Assembly (NCBI GenBank): GCA_900550545.1
Contig: URSS01000062.1
Location: 1-9,916, forward strand
Length of the DNA stretch: 9,916 bases
Source: an uncultured Lachnobacterium sp.
Lineage (GTDB): Bacteria > Bacillota > Clostridia > Lachnospirales > Lachnospiraceae
Direction of reading: 5' to 3'
This document shows positions 1-7,109 of the stretch, in pieces; the stretch's first letter is position 1; each line of letters starts with the position of its first letter. The position numbers and the translations under genes were made by a program. The notes beneath the pieces were generated by a model. It was not told where the DNA came from. It did not search any database and saw only the letters and a list, made by a program, of their open reading frames with translations.

Positions 1-173
1 CCCGATAATTTTTCAGCATCCTGTTTTGCATAATATGCTTTCATAAGTTTTCCATGAGAACAATATTTGCAGAATACAATCCTAATCAAAACAGCATTGA
101 TGTTTATACCAGTGCAGGTTTTACTTGACAAACTCATCATTTCTTCCATGTCAATACATCCCGGCATACTCAT
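1..173 (-). CDS. Partial open frame running off the left edge, unrecognised
   Basis: Reading minus-strand codons from an ATG at 173 (a second ATG is at 167), the frame stays open to the window edge for 57 complete codons. The visible peptide begins MSMPGCIDMEEMMSL and includes a CKYC pair (residues 36-39) that could be half of a zinc-binding site; the rest lies outside the window. It follows the intact paralog (stop at 182) on the same strand with almost no gap, as in an operon. No convincing Shine-Dalgarno precedes either ATG, and the reading could begin further upstream, overlapping the previous gene. I do not recognise it; it could be a chance open frame or a remnant. Confidence 0.3.
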   Translation of the reverse strand, partial: MSMPGCIDMEEMMSLSSKTCTGININAVLIRIVFCKYCSHGKLMKAYYAKQDAEKLS

Positions 174-181
174 ATCAGTTT

Positions 182-802
182 CTATGCCAGCACATCAAAT
201 GTCGAAACTCCGCTTTCCGTCACTCCTATAGGAATTGAAGTACCTACCAATTCCACCATTTTTCCTGTCAGGTCAGCTACATCTTTTCCATCAATTTTCA
301 GATTATATTGCCGTTCTTCCTGCTCCTGTTTTTCGGCACGCTGTTTTTCCAGTCTTTCCTCTGTCTCTTTCTTTTCTGCTTTCCTTTTCTCGAGTCTTTC
401 TTCAAGTTCTTTCCTTGCTTTTTCTGTTCCCGGATCAACCTCATCTTGAGTACACATTACAGAACTCATACTATCATATCCATCTATAGTAATACTATAA
501 CTCAGTATCTTTGCTCCTCTTGCTGCCACATAAGCTCTTGACTGTTCTATTGTTTTTGGTATTAGCGATAAATTGTACTCCAACCATTGTTTTGTCTTTT
601 CATCTCCCATAGCCTTTGACAAAAGAGAACTGTTTATATTTACGGAATAATCCCTGCTTCGTAAACAATCGTATTTTTGTGTTAAATAGTTCTTATATTC
701 ATGAGCATTCTTATATGTCCTGCCCGTTTTGTTTCCAGCATTTTGTGTATTGCCATAACTATTCGTATATGACGCATAAGTTCCTATTCCTGTAACTGCC
801 AT
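182..802 (-). CDS. Intact member of the leader/charged-helix paralog family (resembles DUF6033-type proteins), function unknown
   Basis: A 206-aa soluble protein. The start is placed at the ATG at 802 because AAAGGAG lies 10 nt upstream and because this gives the family leader MAVTGIGTYASYTNSY; the in-frame ATG at 901 would add 33 residues overlapping the end of the previous gene. Parts in order: Tyr/Asn-rich leader (1-20); a region with VNINSSLL and a KQWLEYNL helix (54-80) matching the NPE/DPE region of paralogs; an ITIDGYDSMSS strand (104-114), equivalent to IDxDGN in paralogs; a highly charged Glu/Lys/Arg helix, probably coiled coil (127-165); and a conserved tail (171-206) with DGKDVADLT and ending STFDVLA. 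It has no signal peptide or membrane segment. It is the only complete copy here; the other three relatives are disrupted. The family name is from memory; the biochemical role is unknown. Confidence 0.8.
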   Translation of the reverse strand: MAVTGIGTYASYTNSYGNTQNAGNKTGRTYKNAHEYKNYLTQKYDCLRSRDYSVNINSSLLSKAMGDEKTKQWLEYNLSLIPKTIEQSRAYVAARGAKILSYSITIDGYDSMSSVMCTQDEVDPGTEKARKELEERLEKRKAEKKETEERLEKQRAEKQEQEERQYNLKIDGKDVADLTGKMVELVGTSIPIGVTESGVSTFDVLA

Positions 803-812
803 ATTAACATAT

Positions 813-819
813 CTCCTTT
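813..819 (-). promoter_or_regulatory. Ribosome binding site that fixes the start of the 182-802 gene
   Basis: AAAGGAG on the minus strand, 10 nt before the ATG at 802. No comparable site precedes the alternative ATG at 901. Confidence 0.7.
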
Positions 820-868
820 CATTATTCGGAGTCCTTCCAACTATGCCACCTGTTGGATTTCTCTCAGA

Positions 869-885
869 ATCAATATAATATTGAT
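869..885. repeat. Perfect 8+1+8 palindrome at a gene junction
   Basis: ATCAATAT-A-ATATTGAT, with arms that match completely around one central base. It abuts the stop codon of the 885-1916 gene and sits about 70 bp upstream of the next start (802). A one-base centre favours a protein-binding DNA dyad over a transcript hairpin, but in DNA this AT-rich it may be chance. Confidence 0.3.
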
Positions 886-1916
886 CACACGCTAGCTTCA
901 AATATACTTTGACTAATACCTTTCATCCACATATTCTGCGTTGCTCCATATCCTCTTTCCTGCCCTATATCATACAATCCACTGCTGTCAAATCCTATTT
1001 TCAATACTAAATCATTTTCTTTTTTCCAGCCATTCTTAGCATATTCCAACCATCTATTAGAATAAAGTTCATACCCTGCGCCATTTTTAGCCTTTTCCTT
1101 AAACAAGGCAAGTAAATCTGTGCCATCCTCTGCAATAAAAGTACCATTTCTATATGTCGCATTGCGTGCATCATACCCTGTTGTCTCATACACTTCATGC
1201 CATAAAGAATATTGGTTCGCCTTTGTCCTATTTGCTTGCGAATTAACAATTTCATTGTCTGAATCATGCATACAAATCCACGCATGCGTCCAAATATTTT
1301 TTGCATTATCTCCTTCATTCAGCAATTTTTCTATCTGCGATAATGTGTCTCTATCTGCATTTCCTGACACAGTTAATTGATATGTATATGGATCAATAGA
1401 AAATGTCAAATCTGCTTGTTTTGATAATGATATTCCATTTTTTGAAAACAGATTTGAAATTTGCTGATTTACAACACTTCTTGCATATTGCTTTTCCTTG
1501 TCAGTATTGCGTATATAACCTGTACTTCTTGAAGCACCTGTATATACATCCTTGTAATTTCTTAATGCATAATCATACCGGGCAAATCCAGCCGAATATT
1601 TTCCCCCTGTTTGTAACATTCTTTTCTCATTGCGGTAAGCTATGGAACGCTGATCTTCTGTCATATATGAGCAAAAATTAGGTGAGGTCACATCACAATA
1701 TTTTGATTCGATATATGCCATTGGATCAGAATGAGACAAATTTTCTTTGTACACTTTATCATAATGCTCCTGCAAAACTTTTTGTACGAAACGATCTTCC
1801 TCGGTAAGTCCATCATATTGATAACCTACAGTTGTACCAGCGCTGGAAGTATTGGGCAGATTATTTAAATCCCTGCCTACTGGTATATTGTTGTAATAAT
1901 TATTTACAGTAACCAT
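885..1916 (-). CDS. DUF4885-like protein, function unknown
   Basis: A 343-aa soluble protein. The ATG at 1916 follows AGGGGAT at short spacing, a moderate ribosome site; the gene begins 34 bp after the previous stop. The first 35 residues (MVTVNNYYNNIPVG...) are Asn/Tyr-rich and low in complexity. The body has a helical region with EKQYARSVVNQQISNLF (141-157), a strand motif FSIDPYTYQLTVSG (172-185), IEKLLNEGDNAK (195-206), EVYETTGYDARNATYRNG (241-258), then IAEDGTDLLALFKEK (261-275), and an end signature DLVLKIGFDSSGLYDIGQE (302-320). From memory, the IDPY...LTVSG / LLN.GDNAK / DIGQE order matches the DUF4885 family of Bacillus and Clostridia, which has no assigned role. It has neither signal peptide nor membrane helix. 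It lies between the FlgM-headed gene and the intact paralog and is probably co-transcribed with both. Confidence 0.75.
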   Translation of the reverse strand: MVTVNNYYNNIPVGRDLNNLPNTSSAGTTVGYQYDGLTEEDRFVQKVLQEHYDKVYKENLSHSDPMAYIESKYCDVTSPNFCSYMTEDQRSIAYRNEKRMLQTGGKYSAGFARYDYALRNYKDVYTGASRSTGYIRNTDKEKQYARSVVNQQISNLFSKNGISLSKQADLTFSIDPYTYQLTVSGNADRDTLSQIEKLLNEGDNAKNIWTHAWICMHDSDNEIVNSQANRTKANQYSLWHEVYETTGYDARNATYRNGTFIAEDGTDLLALFKEKAKNGAGYELYSNRWLEYAKNGWKKENDLVLKIGFDSSGLYDIGQERGYGATQNMWMKGISQSIFEASV

Positions 1917-1932
1917 ACTATCCCCTACCTTA

Positions 1933-1945
1933 TATAAGTCTTATA
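1933..1945. repeat. Short palindrome between two genes
   Basis: TATAAG-T-CTTATA, a 6+1+6 dyad in the 34-bp gap between the 1951-2706 and 885-1916 genes. It could be an operator or chance in AT-rich DNA. Confidence 0.2.
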
Positions 1946-1950
1946 ATCTT

Positions 1951-2706
1951 TTACATCTTAATGCTCATCAACAACTGCGATAACTGCTCTTTACCAGGCT
2001 GAATCATTGTATATTTCTCCTTAAATGAGGTAATTGCACCATACATCTTCTTTCCTAAGTTTTCAGTAATCTCATCCTTCCCCCTGGTTTTTTGATCCTC
2101 AATGTAAGCCGATGCCAAAGTTGACCTTGTGGTAATTTTTGAAATTTTATTCATTTCTTCACCAATAATTCCACGGGCATGCTGATTTGTTGTCTCCATT
2201 GTCACAAAGTCATCCACTGTTTTTTTATATGCAGCATCTAAATTGCTTAACTCTTCATCCTTTGTAAGCTTATGAGTTCCATTTTCATCTGTGACATATA
2301 TTTCCCTTGTGCCCGATTCATATCCTTGAACAATTTCATCATACAACTCTGCATATGCTGCAACATAACCGTTTGCTCTGTCTGTAGTGCTTAAAGCATT
2401 TTGCCCAGCATTAGCAGCATCTTTGTTCAATTCCGCGGCTTTCTTTGAAATCTCATAACCATAATCAATATCTTTGATTTTTCCACTTTTTAAGAGTTCT
2501 CTCCGCTGAAGTACCTCATCATAGGTTTCCTGCCCGTTCTGCTGTATGCGATTTCGATAACACTCCATTGCCTCATTAGAAATAGACAGCTTTGCGGATT
2601 GTTCCATCGTATGTTTTTCGTTTGTTTGACTATCTTCTTTCTTGGCTTTAGTAGCATTTTTTTCTACAATCAAATTCGCATTGTTCATGTAATTAGATAT
2701 TTTCAT
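1951..2706 (-). CDS. Unrecognised 251-aa protein with a FlgM-like N-terminus
   Basis: The ATG at 2706 has AAGGAGG about 10 nt upstream, so the start is firm. Residues 1-12 read MKISNYMNNANL, followed by a polar, probably disordered Lys/Glu/Thr stretch, then KLSISNEAMECY at 39-50. That layout (MKI start, about 35 disordered residues, then [IL]-S-I-S-x-x-A) is the same as in Bacillus FlgM, whose flexible N-terminal half carries its flagellar export signal. The rest (55-251) is predicted mostly helical and charged: a DAANAGQNAL segment, a VTDENGTHKLTKDEE hairpin-like stretch (about 138-152) and LSQLLMSIKM at the C-terminus. The FlgM sigma-28-binding C-terminal helices are not evident, so it is not FlgM itself. 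No signal peptide. It is followed closely by the DUF4885-like gene. The body is unrecognised. Confidence 0.8.
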   Translation of the reverse strand: MKISNYMNNANLIVEKNATKAKKEDSQTNEKHTMEQSAKLSISNEAMECYRNRIQQNGQETYDEVLQRRELLKSGKIKDIDYGYEISKKAAELNKDAANAGQNALSTTDRANGYVAAYAELYDEIVQGYESGTREIYVTDENGTHKLTKDEELSNLDAAYKKTVDDFVTMETTNQHARGIIGEEMNKISKITTRSTLASAYIEDQKTRGKDEITENLGKKMYGAITSFKEKYTMIQPGKEQLSQLLMSIKM

Positions 2707-2771
2707 ATCCTATTTTTCCTCCTTAAAACCCATTATCTTAGTTTCACCTCGTGGCTCACAAATAAATCTAT

Positions 2772-3440
2772 CTATAACTTTATATCTACTGACTTCCTGC
2801 CACTCTCCACCGACTCTCTTGTAATGCCATCCAATGCACCAGCCGGTATTGGTTTACCAGCTCTCCATGTAGAATCTGCGGCTTTTGCAGCTTCTGCAAA
2901 TGCCTGTCTGTATTGATGTTCATATTGTTCCATTGTCCAGCCTGCTGATAAGCGGTCATCTTTATCCATTTTTCTATATAAATTGTTATATACGCTCTCC
3001 CTTTTGGTAGTATCACCATTTAAAGTACCGTTTTCATTTAAGAATTCTTTCTTTGCCAGTTCAAACATTTCTTCCCGGCTGCTCTCTGGAATAGAAATGA
3101 TATGTTTATAACTGTTTCTGTTCTCATCCGTTACAGCAAGTCCTGTTAATCCGGTATTCGGATCAATCCAGTCTCCGTTTTTGTCATACTGGCTCATCAG
3201 GTTCTTAATTGCCTGAACATTTGTAAACATTGCACCGTTTCCATTCTTCATCATCTCACTCAGTGCTGCTTTATACTTTTTACTGTTTGTGTCGATCCCT
3301 GCTGCTTTTAATTGTTTCTGTACAGAACTGCTATTCATTTGATAATCTGGATTACCAAAGACTGTTGGTTTATCCTTCAGAATGTACAAGCGATCAGATA
3401 ACCACCATTCTTGCACTTGTAGAAGCCTATCTTCGTACAT
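2772..3440 (-). CDS. DUF3879-like protein, probably 5'-truncated
   Basis: A 222-residue frame from the ATG at 3440. The body from about residue 35 is coherent: NSSSVQKQLKAAGIDTNSKK (36-55), a GNGAMFTNVQAIKNLMSQYD stretch (67-86), DKNGDWIDPNTGLTG (86-100), IISIPESSREEMFELAKK (114-131), and an end GKPIPAGALDGITRESVES (195-213). From memory this resembles DUF3879, first described from Eubacterium rectale; role unknown. The beginning looks wrong. No Shine-Dalgarno precedes the ATG at 3440 or the next ATG (3335), the first 25 residues (MYEDRLLQVQEWWLSD...) match neither leader module, and an intrinsic terminator sits 71 bp upstream. The frame stays open upstream to a TAA at 3489-3491. I infer lost 5' sequence; an intact gene with weak initiation cannot be excluded. 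Confidence 0.6.
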   Translation of the reverse strand: MYEDRLLQVQEWWLSDRLYILKDKPTVFGNPDYQMNSSSVQKQLKAAGIDTNSKKYKAALSEMMKNGNGAMFTNVQAIKNLMSQYDKNGDWIDPNTGLTGLAVTDENRNSYKHIISIPESSREEMFELAKKEFLNENGTLNGDTTKRESVYNNLYRKMDKDDRLSAGWTMEQYEHQYRQAFAEAAKAADSTWRAGKPIPAGALDGITRESVESGRKSVDIKL

Positions 3441-3510
3441 ATAAAACCCATGAAACAGAATAGCAGAAAGATTTTGATTTTCTCTTGATTATTTCTGCAT
3501 TTTTCTGGAT

Positions 3511-3550
3511 AAAAACAGGGCGGTCAGCTCTCCATAGCCTTCCACCCTGT
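3511..3550 (-). terminator. Intrinsic terminator ending block II
   Basis: On the minus strand ACAGGGTGG pairs with CCGCCCTGT (9 bp, one U-G wobble), the loop holds an inner GGCT/AGCT stem, and the hairpin is followed directly by TTTTTA. It lies about 115 bp downstream of the stop at 3667. The remaining noncoding parts of this gap (3441-3510 and 3551-3666) show no further gene that I can support. Confidence 0.75.
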
Positions 3551-3666
3551 CATCTTATCTTTTCATAGAAGAAACTATTGATTATATTGGTAACTCACAA
3601 TCTTTTAGCCAAAATCGCAGTTCCAACCAATGCACCAATTTGATATTTCCCTTTTACCGAATCCTT

Positions 3667-4347
3667 TTATGCCTTAACATCACAACTTCCTCCGATAGAT
3701 GGAGCTGTACCTACTGCCTGTGCTACAACATTCTCTGTAATGCTTTTCATATCCGTACCAATTGCAAATATTGTGCGTCTATCTTCCTGAATTTTCTTCA
3801 TCTGCTCTTTTCTTTCAGCTCTCCGTTCTGCAAGTTTTTGTTCATTTTCTTTCTTTTTCTCGATTTTTCTATCTTCATCAGCCTTTTTTTGTTCTTCGCT
3901 TGGTCCTGTAATAACCATGGAGCCCATATTACCATCCTTATCTATCCATACCTGACGTTACTTAACTTCACTACTAGTCATTGATTTAATCATTGAGTCA
4001 GCCCATCTATCTAATGCTGGAATTTTTGACAACATATTTTCATATTTTGTGGCAACCTCTGGATTACTCATCATCCTATTTAAAATCTCAGGAGCAATCC
4101 TCACATCTGTTTTTCCTGTACGATTAGCTGTTTTTACATTTTTATCCGAACTTCCTGCCACAATATCTATTTGAGGATTTTTTTCCTGCAATTTTTTTAC
4201 ATAATCTTCCTGGCTCTCTTCTGTTTTGCTCACCTGTGAATTTTCCTTTGTTTTTTGAATATCACAAGCTGCCTTTTTAACCGTGTTCTTGTAACCTGAT
4301 GCATAATACGATGTGTAACTGCTGTTATTGATACCTGTAATTGCCAT
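3667..4347 (-). pseudogene. Paralog-family gene interrupted by one in-frame TAA
   Basis: The ATG at 4347 follows a strong GGGAGG site 7-8 nt upstream and opens with the leader MAITGINNSSYTSYYASGY. The frame stops at TAA 3958-3960 after 129 residues, but the same frame continues past the stop to a TAA at 3667 with everything the family needs. The upstream half has VRIAPEILNRMMSNPEVATK (82-101). Immediately after the stop come RQVWIDKDGNMGSMVITG (131-148, the IDxDGN strand) and a Lys/Glu/Arg helix, then the tail with GTDMKSITENVV, ending SCDVKA. Without the stop the product would be 226 residues, close to the 206 of the intact copy at 182-802. The simplest reading is a single nonsense substitution (for example CAA or AAA to TAA) or a sequencing error. 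Two separate proteins remain possible, because a ribosome site lies just after the stop. Confidence 0.8.
3925..3939 (-). promoter_or_regulatory. Possible re-initiation site after the in-frame TAA
   Basis: AAGGA (3935-3939), 7 nt before an ATG at 3927, begins about 20 nt past the TAA at 3958-3960 and is in the same frame. Translation from it would give an 86-residue product carrying the charged helix and the conserved tail. The AAGGA also encodes part of the conserved Asp-Lys-Asp-Gly-Asn motif, so it may be coincidental. Confidence 0.35.
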
Positions 4348-4387
4348 AATCCTACCTCCCTGTTATTGAAACTTAAAATAATTTCTA

Positions 4388-5335
4388 TTATATTGAACGA
4401 CTTGGATATTTAATTTCCGTTGATGTAAATTCATCTTCCGCCGAAACATTGATATGCCCACTGCTGTCAATAGCATACTCTTTACCATAAACGGAAAACG
4501 TATCTCCTTCTTTATATCCGATTTCTATCCAGTTTATATCATTTAACTGTTTTATCTTTGCGTCAACATTTATGGTCTTTCCTGATTCCTGCAATAAATA
4601 AGTGTGTTTTCCTGCTCCCGCATCTATAGAAAAGAATCCCGGAGAAATCCCGACTTTCTCACAGACGGACAATACCTCCTCATTGCTGTAGAGATACCCC
4701 CACACACTCTTTCCCTGTGCCAGATCAGACAGGATATTGCCTGCCTTACACATTTCCCACTTATAATTTGTTCCTTTTTGATTTGTATTCTCTGCAAGCA
4801 ACGATTCCGAGGCTGCCCAGCCTATTCTTCCATTATTGACCGTCCATGTATATTTACCGCCACTTGATGTTGTCCATGCATAATAACTTTTATTACTTAG
4901 TACCAGAGAATTATTCGCAGCACAAATGCCTGACATGGTGCTTGTATTCATTTTCGGTACTGCATAATTAGGTACTACCTGTCTGCTCCCATTAAGGTCA
5001 AAGGAAATAACCCCGTACTCCTTAAAATCAGAATTATATCCACAGGAAACATTCTCCCCAAAATTGATTGCATCCAAAATAGCACTTGAATTATTATAGT
5101 TTGCAAAATAATAAGCTAATTCACTGTTAGAAATATTCGCATTTTTATCTATCAGTGCAGCTATGGATTGCTTTGAAAAGCCTCGTGCAGCATCAGAAAT
5201 ACTTAAACTGTCCTGTTTTTTATTATTTCCTGCTCCAAGCAACATCTGTATTGCTTTTTGGTGTATTCCTGCCTCTGCCTGCTTTGAATATGTCAATAGC
5301 TGGTTTACTGTGTTTACATCTGTTACTGTCTTCAT
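4388..5335 (-). CDS. Unrecognised 315-aa protein with a FlgM-like N-terminal motif
   Basis: The ATG at 5335 follows TGGAGA about 6 nt upstream, 27 bp after the stop of the 5363-6262 gene, so the two are almost certainly co-transcribed. The N-terminus (MKTVTDVNTVNQLL) leads through a polar region into QDSLSISDAARGFSKQ at 41-56, the S-I-S-x-x-A-R motif shared with 1951-2706 and 5363-6262. The body (about 75-315) looks mostly beta and is rich in Ser, Asn, Trp and Tyr: YGVISFDLNGSRQVVP (107-122), a Trp-rich segment with YYAWTTSSGGKYTWTVNNGR (about 151-170), GYLYSNEEVLSVCEKVGISP, and an end with IDSSGHINVSAEDEF. It has no signal peptide, membrane helix or catalytic motif that I can name. Function unknown. 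Confidence 0.8.
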   Translation of the reverse strand: MKTVTDVNTVNQLLTYSKQAEAGIHQKAIQMLLGAGNNKKQDSLSISDAARGFSKQSIAALIDKNANISNSELAYYFANYNNSSAILDAINFGENVSCGYNSDFKEYGVISFDLNGSRQVVPNYAVPKMNTSTMSGICAANNSLVLSNKSYYAWTTSSGGKYTWTVNNGRIGWAASESLLAENTNQKGTNYKWEMCKAGNILSDLAQGKSVWGYLYSNEEVLSVCEKVGISPGFFSIDAGAGKHTYLLQESGKTINVDAKIKQLNDINWIEIGYKEGDTFSVYGKEYAIDSSGHINVSAEDEFTSTEIKYPSRSI

Positions 5336-5362
5336 AATTATTCTCCAAACCCTTTTTCAACA

Positions 5363-6262
5363 TTAAACGCCAAACATATGCTGCAATTTGTCCAGCATAT
5401 TATTTACTCTGCCTTCAACAGCTTCTGGCTGATTCCTTAATTCATACCTGCTTCCATAGTAATCATTTAAACGGTCTTTCATCTCATTACAAAATAATTT
5501 TTGATCTGTTTTACCATTTAAAAACTGATTGCAGATACCACTTATCTCTTTCTTCTCATTTGTATAAAAAGCTGTCTCATCTGAGATTATTTCTGACTTG
5601 TACTTATAAGATTCTGTTTTGCTTCCAATTCCAACAACCATGTAATCTGGTGTCATTCTCTCCATGATGGAATTACGTGCCGAATCATTAAAATGAACAT
5701 ATTCGTCAATCATGTCTGAAAAACCAGCTTGAAATTGCTCTGGAACATACATTTCATTTACTTTCCTTAGCCCCACTTCACTTGCACTTAACAAAAATAC
5801 AGATTCATAAGAAGTTCCTCTATATCCCTCCTGAGCATTCAAAGAATCTACATCTGCTGTCATTGCATTAATCTTCTCTTTTAAATCTTTCATTTCATCT
5901 TCTGTCAAATATTCAGAAGCATTTTCGTCCAGCCATTTTTCAAAAACCTCTGACTGATTTTCCGAACAGCCTTCAAACGCACTTTGTTCTCCAGAAATGG
6001 AAGTTGCTTTCAAATCTAATTTGAATAAATTTTCACATTTATATTCTGCAGGTATCTCTCTTATTTCTCCATCAATAGATGAAAAATGCATTGTATGAAA
6101 ATCCGATACCTTATTACGAGCAGTCTCAACTAACTTTCTTGCTGAATCACTGATTTGTATATCATCTTCCTGAACCAAAGCATGGGAACCATTTTCTTTT
6201 TTCTCAATATTTCTACTTGTCATATTGGGATTGTTAATATACATATTACTCTGAATCTTCAT
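5363..6262 (-). CDS. Unrecognised 299-aa protein with a FlgM-like N-terminus, first gene of block II
   Basis: The ATG at 6262 is preceded by AGGAGG at about 5 nt. Residues 1-13 read MKIQSNMYINNPN, and DDIQISDSARKLVETA follows at 33-48: the same spacing and motif as Bacillus FlgM (MKINQFG..., then DKIEISSAAKEM). The rest is acidic and mostly helical, with WLDENASEYLTEDEMKDLKE near 100-120, GYRGTSYESVFLLSASEV in the middle, a FQAGFSDMIDEYVHFNDSAR stretch (about 178-197), DYMVVGIGSKTESYKYKSE, and an amphipathic C-terminus MLDKLQHMFGV. Although it carries the FlgM-like head it is three times FlgM's size, so it is not a plain anti-sigma factor. No signal peptide or membrane segment. It starts a block after the terminator at 6428-6476. 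The body is unrecognised. Confidence 0.8.
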   Translation of the reverse strand: MKIQSNMYINNPNMTSRNIEKKENGSHALVQEDDIQISDSARKLVETARNKVSDFHTMHFSSIDGEIREIPAEYKCENLFKLDLKATSISGEQSAFEGCSENQSEVFEKWLDENASEYLTEDEMKDLKEKINAMTADVDSLNAQEGYRGTSYESVFLLSASEVGLRKVNEMYVPEQFQAGFSDMIDEYVHFNDSARNSIMERMTPDYMVVGIGSKTESYKYKSEIISDETAFYTNEKKEISGICNQFLNGKTDQKLFCNEMKDRLNDYYGSRYELRNQPEAVEGRVNNMLDKLQHMFGV

Positions 6263-6427
6263 AGTATCCTCCTAATCCACTGGATCATAATTGTAATTTG
6301 CTTGTACCCCACTTACCCTTCCAATGTGAATGGTACTATCACTCATATGTTAGAACTAATCTGCATATATCAATACTTTTTATTATTTATAATCGCATTC
6401 CATATTGTCTAATACGAATATCTTTTG
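6263..6427 (-). other. Promoter-bearing gap upstream of block II
   Basis: 165 bp of noncoding DNA between a terminator and a well-formed start at 6262, so a promoter is expected here. The best sigma-A candidate on the minus strand is TTAGAC followed after 15 nt by TATAAA (within about 6380-6410); its spacing is shorter than ideal. I found no acceptable sigma-28 pattern (TAAA-N15-GCCGATAA) in it. Confidence 0.3.
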
Positions 6428-6476
6428 AAAAACGGCACCGAAATAAAGGGTAACTCTATTCTTTGATTTCGATGCC
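6428..6476 (-). terminator. Strong intrinsic terminator ending block I
   Basis: On the minus strand GGCATCGAAAT plus AAAG (one bulged C between them) pairs with CTTT plus ATTTCGGTGCC. This gives about 15 paired bases including one U-G wobble around a roughly 12-nt loop, followed by GTTTTTC. It begins 12 bp after the stop of the 6488-7072 gene and separates it from the block II promoter region. Confidence 0.85.
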
Positions 6477-6487
6477 ATCCATGGCTT

Positions 6488-7072
6488 TTATCCATTTATT
6501 TTATCATTCATGTAATCATACAATTCCTTATATGATAAATAACCCGGCAAATTATTACTATCATACTGTAACTGCATCAGTTCTTTTACCATACTCATAT
6601 AATCCTTCTTCTCTTTTATATTGTCAGCATCATACGAAATGTTCCCATTTACACCTCTTGCCGCATTCATGAAGTCTCCAAACGCATTTTTAGTAAAGCC
6701 TTCTACATCGCTATATGTTGTATATGCAAGCATTTCCAAATAACTTGCATTTCTCGGATTAACACCATTTATCTGTACATTTGTATCTGTGTAATTTCCT
6801 TCTTTATCCCAATATCTGACTCTATATTCCGGATCTGCCGGATTATAATCATCTGCCTTAAAGACAGATGCACTGGTTCCATCCGGAAACCCCATTGCTG
6901 TCAAAGCATTTCCACTGTTGCCTCCATCTGACATATGTAATGTAATATTAGAAGATGCACTACTGGTACTTGACAGCACGCCCGAATCTCTACCGCCGGT
7001 CTTAGCCATATTGTGTCTTGCTCCTGCATAATAGTTTGGATAATTGCAGTTATTAATTCCTGATATGCTCAT
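6488..7072 (-). CDS. Leader-bearing 194-aa protein with a distinct body, function unknown
   Basis: The ATG at 7072 has GGAGG 7 nt upstream, which fixes the start. The first 20 residues, MSISGINNCNYPNYYAGARH, are clearly the same leader as MAITGINNSSYTSYYASGYK at 4347. The body shares nothing obvious with the charged-helix family: a Ser-rich linker (30-45), ITLHMSDGGNSG, SVFKADDYNPADPEYRVRYW (69-88), DKEGNYTDTNVQINGVNPRN (89-108), SYLEMLAYTTYSD (110-122), and a helical end with YMSMVKELMQLQYDSNN and YLSYKELYDYMND. From memory, such VF-DYNP...VNPRNASY.EMLA proteins occur as unnamed Lachnospiraceae hypotheticals. No signal peptide. It is the last gene of block I, directly upstream of the terminator. 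Only the leader suggests that it shares localisation or a partner with the other families. Confidence 0.8.
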   Translation of the reverse strand: MSISGINNCNYPNYYAGARHNMAKTGGRDSGVLSSTSSASSNITLHMSDGGNSGNALTAMGFPDGTSASVFKADDYNPADPEYRVRYWDKEGNYTDTNVQINGVNPRNASYLEMLAYTTYSDVEGFTKNAFGDFMNAARGVNGNISYDADNIKEKKDYMSMVKELMQLQYDSNNLPGYLSYKELYDYMNDKING

Positions 7073-7109
7073 TGCTTTTCCTCCGTACTTTATTCCTTAT
7101 AATTTTTAC

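Noticed and set aside
235..541. Plus-strand open frames rich in Phe, Leu and Ser opposite the charged helix of the 182-802 gene
   Set aside because: These are antisense readings of Glu/Lys/Arg-rich codons, which give hydrophobic frames automatically; no ribosome site or family resemblance.
3590..3666. Short open stretch after the stop at 3667 reading KGKYQIGALVGTAILAKRL
   Set aside because: It looks protein-like but is only about 25 codons between stops, with no start codon in good context; not reportable as a gene.
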